Positions 16,090 to 21,636 of a stretch of DNA of 28,668 nt are shown here, piece by piece (the first letter of the stretch is position 1; every line of letters starts with the position of its first letter). The position numbers were made by a program, and so were the translations under genes. Origin of the DNA: a virus; IMG/VR virus record IMGVR_UViG_3300030104_002014, positions 1 through 28,668 of that record; one strand, written 5' to 3'. Under the pieces are notes generated by a model that worked only from the letters and a program-made list of their open reading frames with translations, was not told the origin of the DNA and ran no database searches.

Positions 16090-16838
16090 TTTTTAATCCA
16101 TTTTTGACCTGCATTTGGATTATACTCTGTTGTATATCCTAAATTTTTCAAGTGTTGTTCGTATTCTTTTTTAGATGAGTCATCCATTCTTTTCATAAGC
16201 AATGAATCAAAGTAATCAGGAAATCTTGATTTTTGTTTATTGAAATTATTACTTGCCCACCTTTTTATTCTCCTTGATAAATCCCAAGTTTTTTCAAGTT
16301 CAAATCTTAATTTAGTTTGTGATTTATTTGGTTCTGTCCAGTAATCTATAAAAGCATTTTTGTCATCTTCACTTATTCCTTTTATTGATTGAATGGATTT
16401 TTTAAAATCCACTATTTTATTTTCTATACTTTTGCTTATGCTTTTGCTTTTATCTACTATACTAGCATTGCTGTCGCTTTGCTCTGGCTTTGCCTTAGCA
16501 TTACCAACCCATCTTTTTGATGCATTTTCTTTAGCTTTTTTGCTTTTTAAATTAATTTCTTCAATCTGATTATTTAATCTTCTGCTGTAAAAACAATTAT
16601 CTTCAATTACAAATAAATCAAAATCTTCAATAACTTGTTTTAATATATTAGAATCACATTGTAAACCAAAAGCAAGTGTATTATAATCTTCAATACATAG
16701 TTTATTTTCTTCTGTAAACAATAATTCTAATAATGCCCAGAATATACCATACCCTTCATAACCAAGCTTAGATCTCAATTTTATTATTCTGAAATCATTT
16801 TTTGCTGTACTATCGTGATTGAAATAAGTTTTTTTCAT
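16086..16838 (-). CDS. DUF4373-domain replication protein (initiator / helicase loader-like)
   Basis: A 250-residue protein. Residues about 3-90 match DUF4373 / Lin1244-type N-terminal domains: YFNHDSTAKNDFRIIKLRSK, then GYEGYGIFWALLELLF, a winged-helix fold found in phage replication initiators of the DnaD kind. A charged, Ser/Lys-rich linker follows (KSKSISKSIENK), then a C-terminal domain with WTEPNKSQTKLRFELEKTWD and ending in GQKWIKK. Its likely role is origin binding or helicase loading. A perfect 13-bp inverted repeat lies directly upstream. It overlaps the VRR-NUC gene by four bases. The match is by motif recall. Confidence 0.7.
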   Translation of the reverse strand: MKKTYFNHDSTAKNDFRIIKLRSKLGYEGYGIFWALLELLFTEENKLCIEDYNTLAFGLQCDSNILKQVIEDFDLFVIEDNCFYSRRLNNQIEEINLKSKKAKENASKRWVGNAKAKPEQSDSNASIVDKSKSISKSIENKIVDFKKSIQSIKGISEDDKNAFIDYWTEPNKSQTKLRFELEKTWDLSRRIKRWASNNFNKQKSRFPDYFDSLLMKRMDDSSKKEYEQHLKNLGYTTEYNPNAGQKWIKK

Positions 16839-16855
16839 ATTATATGTGTTAAGAC

Positions 16856-16914
16856 AATACCTGTATCAAATTTTAACTAAACTAACAAATAAAAATATAT
16901 ATGATACAGGTATT
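16856..16914. other. 13-bp perfect inverted repeat upstream of the replication gene
   Basis: AATACCTGTATCA (16856-16868) and TGATACAGGTATT (16902-16914) are exact reverse complements, separated by 33 AT-rich bases. They lie in the only sizeable gap of the replication block (16839-16925), between the OB-fold gene and the DUF4373 gene. Possible roles are origin or initiator binding site, operator, or long-loop RNA hairpin. No T-run follows, so an intrinsic terminator is unlikely. Confidence 0.7.
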
Positions 16915-16925
16915 ATCAGGATTAA

Positions 16926-17249
16926 TTAAAACGGAGGATTGTCGCTTGTAATGTTTTCAATAATTTGTCCTTCTTTTACTCTAACATCTTTGACCATTAA
17001 AGAATTGTAAAACCTTCCTTTGTATTCTCTGCTTTTTATATAAAAATCTATATCAACTATTTGACCTTGAGAAAGTTTTTTGCTATGCTCAATTAAATTA
17101 ATTTTTTCTTCACCAAAGATTTCAAATTGATATTGGTTTTTAAAATCAGTTATTTCTTCTATTGTTACTAATTTTTTTAGAAAATCACCTTTGTCTGTGT
17201 TAATTTGTTGATCTTCAATGTTTGTTATTTTACCTCTTATTGTATACAT
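16926..17249 (-). CDS. DUF3127-like OB-fold protein (SSB-like)
   Basis: A 107-residue protein beginning MYTIRGKITNIEDQQINTDK. It has beta strands typical of a small OB fold, a QFEIFGEEKINL segment and a C-terminal acidic tail ending DNPPF. The short length and acidic C-terminus ending in PF resemble single-stranded DNA-binding proteins, whose tails recruit partners; DUF3127 is the closest family I recall. It lies between a candidate recombination gene and a replication gene, so protecting single-stranded DNA during replication is the natural role. Confidence 0.7.
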   Translation of the reverse strand: MYTIRGKITNIEDQQINTDKGDFLKKLVTIEEITDFKNQYQFEIFGEEKINLIEHSKKLSQGQIVDIDFYIKSREYKGRFYNSLMVKDVRVKEGQIIENITSDNPPF

Positions 17250-17262
17250 ATTTATTTATTTA

Positions 17263-17658
17263 TTAATTATTACTTTTTTTGAATGATTCGCTTTCATCTT
17301 CTCCAAAGACACCAAGCTGATAAAAACCTGCTAATTTAAGGACTGCCCTTGACATTGCTCTTTTTTCAGCCATCTCCATTACATACCAACTATTAGTGTT
17401 TCCATCTGAATAGCTTTTGCCCTTTAAAGCACTACCAAATGTTTCTATAAATTCATCACCTGCTTCTGCTTTTGCTTTTAGCACTGCAAAATTTGGTTCA
17501 CATTTTATTACTACATATTCAATATATATTTCCATATTAGCTTGTATCTTGTCAATACCTGCTCTTGTTATTATTGTATAATGTTGATGCTTAAAAACAT
17601 CTTCATCTGTCAAATTATTCTCTACAAATAATCTGTTTAAAATATCTTTTTTATTCAT
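17263..17658 (-). CDS. Putative recombination / ssDNA-annealing-associated protein
   Basis: A 131-residue protein. It carries HYTIITRAGIDKIQ near the N-terminus, an ETFGSALKGKS segment, and near the end MAEKRAMSRAVLKLAGFYQL followed by GVFGEDESE. A helix ending in KRAxSRAVLKL is reminiscent of the AxxRAxxRALxxLG helix in phage single-strand annealing proteins, and its neighbour is SSB-like, but the rest does not clearly match ERF, Sak or RecT. Homologues by recall occur in Bacteroidetes phages next to SSB. It overlaps the repressor by 8 bases. DNA-end or annealing role is inferred. Confidence 0.45.
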   Translation of the reverse strand: MNKKDILNRLFVENNLTDEDVFKHQHYTIITRAGIDKIQANMEIYIEYVVIKCEPNFAVLKAKAEAGDEFIETFGSALKGKSYSDGNTNSWYVMEMAEKRAMSRAVLKLAGFYQLGVFGEDESESFKKSNN

Positions 17659-17872
17659 CTCTCTTTTTTAATGTTATTAATTCATTTAAATCAATATCTA
17701 AATAACTACATAATTCATCAGCTTCACTAATATATAGTGTTGACGGATTTTTTAATTTAGATAATATGGTTGGATATGAAACACTTAATTCCATTGCCAA
17801 CTCCTTTTTAGTAATTTTATGTTGAAACATAGCCAATTCAATTATTGACCTACGCTTTTCATTATTATTCAT
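17651..17872 (-). CDS. Cro/CI-like HTH repressor
   Basis: A 73-residue protein from the ATG at 17872; a TTG at 17899 would add nine residues but is less likely. It has an XRE-type helix-turn-helix at about 20-41 (ITKKELAMELSVSYPTILSK) and a short helical tail (ISEADELCSYLDIDLNEL), the size of a Cro-like regulator without a dimerisation or cleavage domain. It is first in the leftward operon, facing the rightward genes across the divergent region with repeated TTAACAA half-sites, so it probably binds there and controls one or both directions. It overlaps the next gene by 8 bases. Confidence 0.8.
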   Translation of the reverse strand: MNNNEKRRSIIELAMFQHKITKKELAMELSVSYPTILSKLKNPSTLYISEADELCSYLDIDLNELITLKKRDE

Positions 17873-17946
17873 ATCATATATTTTATAATTAAAGTACAAT
17901 TATATCAATTATTTTTGACATTAACTAAAATTTATTTGATACTTTA

Positions 17947-17976
17947 TTAACAAAATGATTGTTAACAACTTGTTAA
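17947..17976. promoter_or_regulatory. Operator-like cluster of four TTAACAA half-sites
   Basis: Within 30 bases are TTAACAA (17947-17953), TTGTTAA (17959-17965), TTAACAA (17962-17968) and TTGTTAA (17970-17976). They form inverted pairs, including the perfect palindrome TTGTTAACAA at 17959-17968. The site lies in the divergent gap next to the repressor gene and is the likely binding site for it or for another phage regulator. Confidence 0.65.
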
Positions 17977-17993
17977 ATTTTTTTTACTTTGTA

Positions 17994-18025
17994 TTGATAG
18001 GTGTATTAAAATTTCTTTATATTTG
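17994..18025 (+). promoter_or_regulatory. Bacteroidetes-type promoter for the rightward early operon
   Basis: TTG (17994-17996) and TATATTTG (18018-18025) match the -33 TTG and -7 TAnnTTTG elements of Bacteroidetes sigma factors with a 21-base spacer, inside the known range. The first rightward gene starts at 18054. The operator half-sites lie just upstream of the -33 element rather than over it. Confidence 0.65.
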
Positions 18026-18053
18026 TAGTATTATTAATTAAAACTAACTAACT

Positions 18054-18377
18054 ATGAAACCAATTAGAATAACATTTTATCAGTATGCAATAGTAGAAAT
18101 AATTGCAGAAAGAATTTTTTACGACAGACATAAGTTTTTTGAAAAGGTAAAAGATAAGAACGGAGAACCAATAAAAATATATGACCACCCTGAAGATCCT
18201 GAAAATTCTATGTATGACTTTGTATATAAACAAGTTAAAAGAATATCTAAAAAACAATGCATTAAATGGATTAAAGGTGCTCTTGGTTCTATTGGTAGTG
18301 GTGATGCATATGATTTTACCTTTCTAGATATTGACTACAAATTAGCGGAAGAATTAATTGAAAAATATAACTTATAA
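18054..18377 (+). CDS. Early protein, unknown
   Basis: A 107-residue acidic/basic mixed protein, first of the rightward operon and 29 bases past the promoter -7 element. It begins MKPIRITFYQYAIVEIIAER, with a charged middle (KDKNGEPIKIYDHPEDPE), a basic KQVKRISKKQCIKWIKG segment and an acidic C-terminus. No domain recognised and no membrane segment. First-expressed small phage proteins often act on host RNA polymerase, nucleases or defence; that is only context here. Confidence 0.7.
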   Translation: MKPIRITFYQYAIVEIIAERIFYDRHKFFEKVKDKNGEPIKIYDHPEDPENSMYDFVYKQVKRISKKQCIKWIKGALGSIGSGDAYDFTFLDIDYKLAEELIEKYNL

Positions 18378-18385
18378 TAATAACA

Positions 18386-18404
18386 GGGGGGTGTAATTCC
18401 CCCC
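18386..18404 (+). other. GC hairpin between first and second early genes
   Basis: GGGGGG (18386-18391), a seven-base loop and CCCCCC (18399-18404) form a strong stem in an otherwise AT-rich gap. There is no T-run after it on the plus strand, so it is not a classic terminator. It may be an attenuator, an RNA end stabiliser or a processing signal separating the first gene from the rest of the operon. Confidence 0.6.
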
Positions 18405-18423
18405 AATTAAACTAAATAAAACT

Positions 18424-18609
18424 ATGAAAAAATCAATTATTAAACTAGGATTAGATGCTTTAGAACTTAAACTAATGCAACAACGTCAAGAAGCAAAAAG
18501 AGAAGGAAATTTTGCTGACTATGATACCATCAACAACTATATGGAAATTGTTAGAGAGTATCAAAAAGAATTGGAAACAGAAGGTGAAATTAAAATTACT
18601 TTACAATGA
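18424..18609 (+). CDS. Small helical early protein, unknown
   Basis: A 61-residue protein, almost wholly helical and charged (LGLDALELKLMQQRQEAKRE, then NNYMEIVREYQKELETEGEI), likely a short coiled coil. Its stop overlaps the start of the next gene as ATGA (18606-18609), so the two are translationally coupled. No family recognised. Confidence 0.6.
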   Translation: MKKSIIKLGLDALELKLMQQRQEAKREGNFADYDTINNYMEIVREYQKELETEGEIKITLQ

Positions 18610-18833
18610 GAACAATAGAAATAAAAGAAATTAATGTTTCAACTAAACAAGGGCGTTTAGATTGGTTAGAATACAAAGCTAAGGACGATTGGAAATACTT
18701 GGCTGAAACAGGTGTAAAAGTATTATTTGAAAGAATAACTGAACAAGTTTCTAATTGTTGTAATGCTAAATTAATTAATGAATCAGATGTTTGTTCTAAA
18801 TGCAATGAACATTCTAAAATAATAAATATATGA
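18606..18833 (+). CDS. Small early protein with C-terminal zinc ribbon
   Basis: A 75-residue protein. The N-terminal part is charged and helical (RLDWLEYKAKDDWKYLAETG); the C-terminal part has SNCCNAKL and CSKCNEH, two cysteine pairs as in a small zinc ribbon, a common ending in small phage proteins. It is coupled at both ends by ATGA overlaps (18606-18609 and 18830-18833). Possible nucleic-acid or protein-binding adaptor; no defined function. Confidence 0.65.
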   Translation: MRTIEIKEINVSTKQGRLDWLEYKAKDDWKYLAETGVKVLFERITEQVSNCCNAKLINESDVCSKCNEHSKIINI

Positions 18834-19096
18834 AAAACTGGATAATAATGGGCAAAGGATATGTTAATTGTGGTGTTAACAATCCTTACAACCTTAATCT
18901 TGAAATAACAGATTTAAAATACAAGTATAATCAAATTGAATTAACTGCAACAGAAGAAGATCTTGAAGATTTTGTTAGAGAATTAATCAAAGATGAATCT
19001 TCGTTTAAAATGATAGATTATTTTGAAAAGAACTCAGAAGAACACGAGTTGTACACGTATGGACCTAATAAAATGTTTAAACCTAAAAATATATAA
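18830..19096 (+). CDS. Early protein, unknown
   Basis: An 88-residue protein starting at the ATGA overlap with its upstream neighbour. It begins MKNWIIMGKGYVNCGVNNPY, continues with a beta-like section (NLNLEITDLKYKYNQIELTA) and an acidic helix (TEEDLEDFVRELIKDES). The next start (19098) follows by one base. No family recognised. Confidence 0.6.
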   Translation: MKNWIIMGKGYVNCGVNNPYNLNLEITDLKYKYNQIELTATEEDLEDFVRELIKDESSFKMIDYFEKNSEEHELYTYGPNKMFKPKNI

Positions 19097-19097
19097 T

Positions 19098-19394
19098 ATG
19101 AAAACAAGTATCAGAGAAGAACTTACAGAATACATAAATGACAATAAAAATGACTACACTAATGAATTACATTATCACTTATTTAATGAAGATTATTATT
19201 TAATTGGTTATTGTAAAGCAGAAGAATGGTTACAAGAGCATAATTTATCAACATTTGAAGCATTAGATACTATTAGAGAATACGAAGAATTTCATTTTGG
19301 AGAGACACAAAGCTATACTGATGCAGAGAAAACAGTCAATATGTTAGTATATATATATGGTGAAGAATTATTAGCTGAAATGGATCTAATTTAA
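19098..19394 (+). CDS. Small conserved phage protein, unknown
   Basis: A 98-residue acidic helical protein when started at the ATG at 19098 (MKTSIREELTEYINDNKNDY); an upstream start at 19023 would overlap the previous gene by 74 bases and is unlikely. The segment HYHLFNEDYYLIGYCKAEEW and the ending VNMLVYIYGEELLAEM resemble, by recall, a widespread family of unnamed small phage proteins with (F/L)N(E/T)DYY(I/L)IGY and GEELL motifs. No catalytic site is evident. Confidence 0.65.
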   Translation: MKTSIREELTEYINDNKNDYTNELHYHLFNEDYYLIGYCKAEEWLQEHNLSTFEALDTIREYEEFHFGETQSYTDAEKTVNMLVYIYGEELLAEMDLI

Positions 19395-19399
19395 CTATT

Positions 19400-19582
19400 A
19401 TGAATTACAAAAACTTACACGATATTAATACATTTTCTTGTTCAGATAATGAAATTTATTTATCAGGAACAGATGAAAATGGTGATGAACTAACTATTAT
19501 ATTAAATGCTTTTGAGGTGTTACAATGGTTAGATGTTAAATACATTAAAAAACAAACAATTAAATATATTAAACAACTATGA
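19400..19582 (+). CDS. Small early protein, unknown
   Basis: A 60-residue protein with an acidic beta-like N-terminal half (ISLSG-like pattern seen in DNEIYLSGTDENGDELTIIL) and a helical, basic C-terminus (WLDVKYIKKQTIKYIKQL). It starts five bases after its upstream neighbour and overlaps the next gene by four bases (ATGA, 19579-19582). No family recognised. Confidence 0.55.
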   Translation: MNYKNLHDINTFSCSDNEIYLSGTDENGDELTIILNAFEVLQWLDVKYIKKQTIKYIKQL

Positions 19583-19809
19583 ATACAAATTTTAAATGGG
19601 GTACTCACAAACAGATCGTTTTTGATTATCTAAGCAAAGGAAAAACACTAACAACAAGAACAGCTATGATCGATTTAGGAATAGGAGATCTACAAGGCAC
19701 AATACGAGATTTAAAAGAATCAGGTGTTTCTATTGAATCTAAATACATCTCTGTACCTACAAGATATGGCAAGAATGCAACAATAAAAGAGTATAAATTA
19801 TCGACTTAA
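19579..19809 (+). CDS. HTH_55-like winged-helix protein
   Basis: A 76-residue protein resembling the HTH_55 family of small phage DNA-binding proteins. It has a first helix (THKQIVFDYLSKGKTLTTRT), the recognition region AMIDLGIGDLQGTIRDLKES and a wing (GVSIESKYISVPTRYGKNA). It is last in the rightward operon, coupled by ATGA to its neighbour, and its last 12 bases overlap the end of a leftward gene. It may regulate phage or host promoters, with the divergent region one candidate target. Confidence 0.7.
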   Translation: MNTNFKWGTHKQIVFDYLSKGKTLTTRTAMIDLGIGDLQGTIRDLKESGVSIESKYISVPTRYGKNATIKEYKLST

Positions 19810-19938
19810 AATTTTAGCTAAATTGCTAAATTGCTTTTTAAGTTTTTTAATGTTATAAACTTTTTTATAGTTGCTGTCATATTTATATTCAACCTCTAAG
19901 TTTATTGGTTTACTATATGTATGTTCAGTTTTGTTCAT
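19798..19938 (-). CDS. 46-residue convergent protein, unknown
   Basis: A short frame from the ATG at 19938, overlapping the metallophosphoesterase stop as ATGA, to a stop at 19798, inside the end of the rightward HTH gene by 12 bases. It encodes MNKTEHTYSKPINLEVEYKY followed by a strongly basic helix (NYKKVYNIKKLKKQFSNL). The ATGA coupling makes it likely to be translated. It is the last gene of the leftward chain, and no intrinsic terminator lies between the converging operons. Function unknown. Confidence 0.6.
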   Translation of the reverse strand: MNKTEHTYSKPINLEVEYKYDSNYKKVYNIKKLKKQFSNLAKILSR

Positions 19939-20663
19939 AATTTCATTAGTAAATTTACAGGCAATTTTCCGTTATTCAAAACGACAGCACACCCAATAGC
20001 TGGTTTTTTTCCATATTTAGCGTAGGCCATAGCATAGGAATCGTGATCAATCCCACAGCCAACTTGTATTCCATATACTCTGAATTTTTTGCCTACATAA
20101 TGTTCACAATATGCTTGTGTATGTAGATGACCTTGTACAGTGTTCATCATATCAGCACGACATTTTGTTCTTGCCGTTCCACCTTCGCCGTGAATATATT
20201 GCACACCATTCTTTTCGTATCTTTCAACAAAATTCCATTCAGGCACTTCTAATACTTCTTTGTATGACTTGATCCATTTAGTAGGTATAGCAGATGACTT
20301 TGCTTTTCTCATAACCATACGATCGTGGTTTCCTATTATCACAGTGGCTTGTGGAAATGCTTTGTACCACCTTGAAATTCTTTTTATAGAAAGATCTAAT
20401 TCATCAGCACCCCCCATACCATCACTATCTGTTTCGTGATATGAAGCATAGTGATTATCAATAATATCACCAATAAAAACAACTTCATTACAGCTAAATT
20501 CTATATATTTTTGTATGCAAAAGTCAAGATATTTGTCAAGGCAAAAAGGTTCGTGCAGGTCGCCAATTACTAAAATGTTATTGTTTTCGGTATTGTCGTT
20601 GTCTCTATAATCTTTTATGAGATCCCATTCTGTTCTTGATATTCTTGGTCTGTAATAATTCAA
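19935..20663 (-). CDS. Calcineurin-like metallophosphoesterase
   Basis: A 242-residue enzyme with the full set of metal-binding motifs in order: GDLH (34-37), GDIIDNH (65-71), GNHD (111-114), HGE (158-160) and GHLHT (178-182), which would hold two metal ions and hydrolyse phosphoesters in DNA, RNA or nucleotides. The TTG at 20663 is the only reasonable start, since the next ATG falls after the second motif; it overlaps the upstream stop (TTGA). It sits downstream of the lysis genes, an unusual place. A role in DNA processing, nucleotide degradation or countering host signalling is possible; the substrate cannot be told from sequence. Confidence 0.9.
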   Translation of the reverse strand: MNYYRPRISRTEWDLIKDYRDNDNTENNNILVIGDLHEPFCLDKYLDFCIQKYIEFSCNEVVFIGDIIDNHYASYHETDSDGMGGADELDLSIKRISRWYKAFPQATVIIGNHDRMVMRKAKSSAIPTKWIKSYKEVLEVPEWNFVERYEKNGVQYIHGEGGTARTKCRADMMNTVQGHLHTQAYCEHYVGKKFRVYGIQVGCGIDHDSYAMAYAKYGKKPAIGCAVVLNNGKLPVNLLMKL

Positions 20664-20896
20664 ATTTTACATTTTTTATCACACTTTCTACATTCAAACA
20701 TAGATAAACACAACGGCAAAATACCGATAGCACAAAGCACAACACCCTCCCAACTAATGCTTTCACCCATAGTATTAAGAGCATATATGACTATTGCGCC
20801 ACCGATAGTTCTTTTTGCTGACCATCTTTTTAAATCACCAAATTTTTTATCTTTAAAAATTGATGTGATGTCAATAAATTTCAATATATTATTCAT
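20660..20896 (-). CDS. Two-span membrane protein, holin candidate
   Basis: A 78-residue protein from the ATG at 20896; a GTG at 20905 is possible, but a strong Shine-Dalgarno sequence (AGGAGG) sits 8 bases before the ATG, which decides the start. It has an amphipathic N-terminus (ILKFIDITSIFKDKKFGDLK), two hydrophobic segments (about 31-43 and 50-66, around TIGGAIVIYAL and WEGVVLCAIGILPLCLSM), and a basic Cys-containing tail (ECRKCDKKCKI). Next to an endolysin this suggests a holin, with the neighbouring one-span proteins as other candidates. The overlap with its neighbour supports coupling. Confidence 0.6.
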   Translation of the reverse strand: MNNILKFIDITSIFKDKKFGDLKRWSAKRTIGGAIVIYALNTMGESISWEGVVLCAIGILPLCLSMFECRKCDKKCKI

Positions 20897-21065
20897 GCTG
20901 TCCACCTCCTTTTTTGTAGTTAGGAATTATTGCATTGAAGATGCTATCTAAATATGAAAAAACCTGATTGTCATCTTCTGTTGGTGTTAGGTTAGTAACA
21001 ATTTTAATGAAAGCCATAAAGCCAATTAATAATTCTAACCAATTTGAAAAAATAAAATCTGTCAT
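20889..21065 (-). CDS. Single-span membrane protein, lysis-associated
   Basis: A 58-residue protein from the ATG at 21065. It has one clear hydrophobic segment (WLELLIGFMAFIKIVTNL), then an NLTPTEDDNQ motif and FSYLDSIFNAIIPN, a pattern I recall from small membrane proteins beside endolysins in Bacteroidetes phages. Its last codons contain the Shine-Dalgarno sequence of the next gene. Possible holin or antiholin; not assignable further. It starts 14 bases after the endolysin stop. Confidence 0.6.
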   Translation of the reverse strand: MTDFIFSNWLELLIGFMAFIKIVTNLTPTEDDNQVFSYLDSIFNAIIPNYKKGGGQHE

Positions 21066-21079
21066 AATAATAAATTTAA

Positions 21080-21463
21080 TTAATAATAAGTCCACAAAAC
21101 TTGTTGTGGTTTGTCTTTGTCTATGTCACAATGAATAAAATTGTTTCCAATTCCAATCCTATTTATTCCAACGATCATTAATGCCGTTACAATTTTAAAT
21201 CTCATATATGAATCTTTGACATATATATCTGCTGCTAATCCTTTTGTATGTGATGAATTTTTTGAGGTTTTATATCCTTGTTCTAATAATGCTTTGTTAT
21301 ATTCTGGCGTTCTGTATCCTGATGTGATCTTAAAAGGCACTTCTGCAAAGCCTCTTGCATCATCTAATAAACACACAAATTCCTTATTCATATTGTCTAT
21401 TCCTTTGCCTTTTCCACTCTTACAATCAAACTCTTTCCAACTGAAATACTTGAAATCGTCCAT
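21080..21463 (-). CDS. M15-family D,D-peptidase endolysin
   Basis: A 127-residue peptidoglycan peptidase. It has SGYRTPEYNKAL (48-59), SHTKGLAADIYV (71-82) giving H72 and D79, and HCD (111-113) giving the third zinc ligand H111. This is the M15A (VanY/L-Ala-D-Glu endopeptidase-like) signature. It would cut cross-link peptides to release progeny. There is no signal peptide or cell-wall-binding domain, so it needs a holin; three small membrane proteins flank it. It overlaps the upstream 57-residue gene by one base (TAATG). Confidence 0.9.
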   Translation of the reverse strand: MDDFKYFSWKEFDCKSGKGKGIDNMNKEFVCLLDDARGFAEVPFKITSGYRTPEYNKALLEQGYKTSKNSSHTKGLAADIYVKDSYMRFKIVTALMIVGINRIGIGNNFIHCDIDKDKPQQVLWTYY

Positions 21464-21636
21464 TATTTGCGTTTTAAAAGACTTTTAACAAAATTATATA
21501 TATCCTTGCTTAACATAGCAACAAAACCCCCTAGAAGCCCTAAAATGATTGTTTCTGCTAATGTTTGCGTTGGTATCATTCCGACTGTTAAAAGGTTTCC
21601 ACAAAAGAAACAACCAAAGTATTCTAATTTTTCCAT
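21463..21636 (-). CDS. 57-residue membrane protein before the endolysin
   Basis: A frame from the ATG at 21636 to a stop at 21465-21463 that overlaps the endolysin ATG (TAATG); its own start shares a base with the stop of the upstream gene in the same way. It encodes a Cys-containing N-terminus (EYFGCFFCGN), one long hydrophobic stretch (ETIILGLLGGFVAMLS) and a basic tail (VKSLLKRK). Double TAATG coupling makes it a real gene, and the membrane span plus position suggest a lysis role (holin or spanin-like). Confidence 0.6.
   Translation of the reverse strand: MEKLEYFGCFFCGNLLTVGMIPTQTLAETIILGLLGGFVAMLSKDIYNFVKSLLKRK

Noticed and set aside
17897-17904. TATAATTG on the minus strand as a -7 element for the repressor
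   Set aside because: One mismatch and no TTG at a suitable distance upstream, so no leftward promoter is claimed here.
18048-18257. Minus-strand 69-codon open frame rich in Phe and Tyr
   Set aside because: Antisense to the first early gene, with composition of an AT-rich shadow, and no neighbours on that strand.
19023-19097. Earlier start for the 98-residue early protein
   Set aside because: It would overlap the previous gene by 74 bases, whereas the ATG at 19098 follows it directly, as in the rest of the operon.
19817-19832. Tandem GCTAAATT repeat
   Set aside because: Only two copies, inside the 46-residue reading frame; too short to call a regulatory array.
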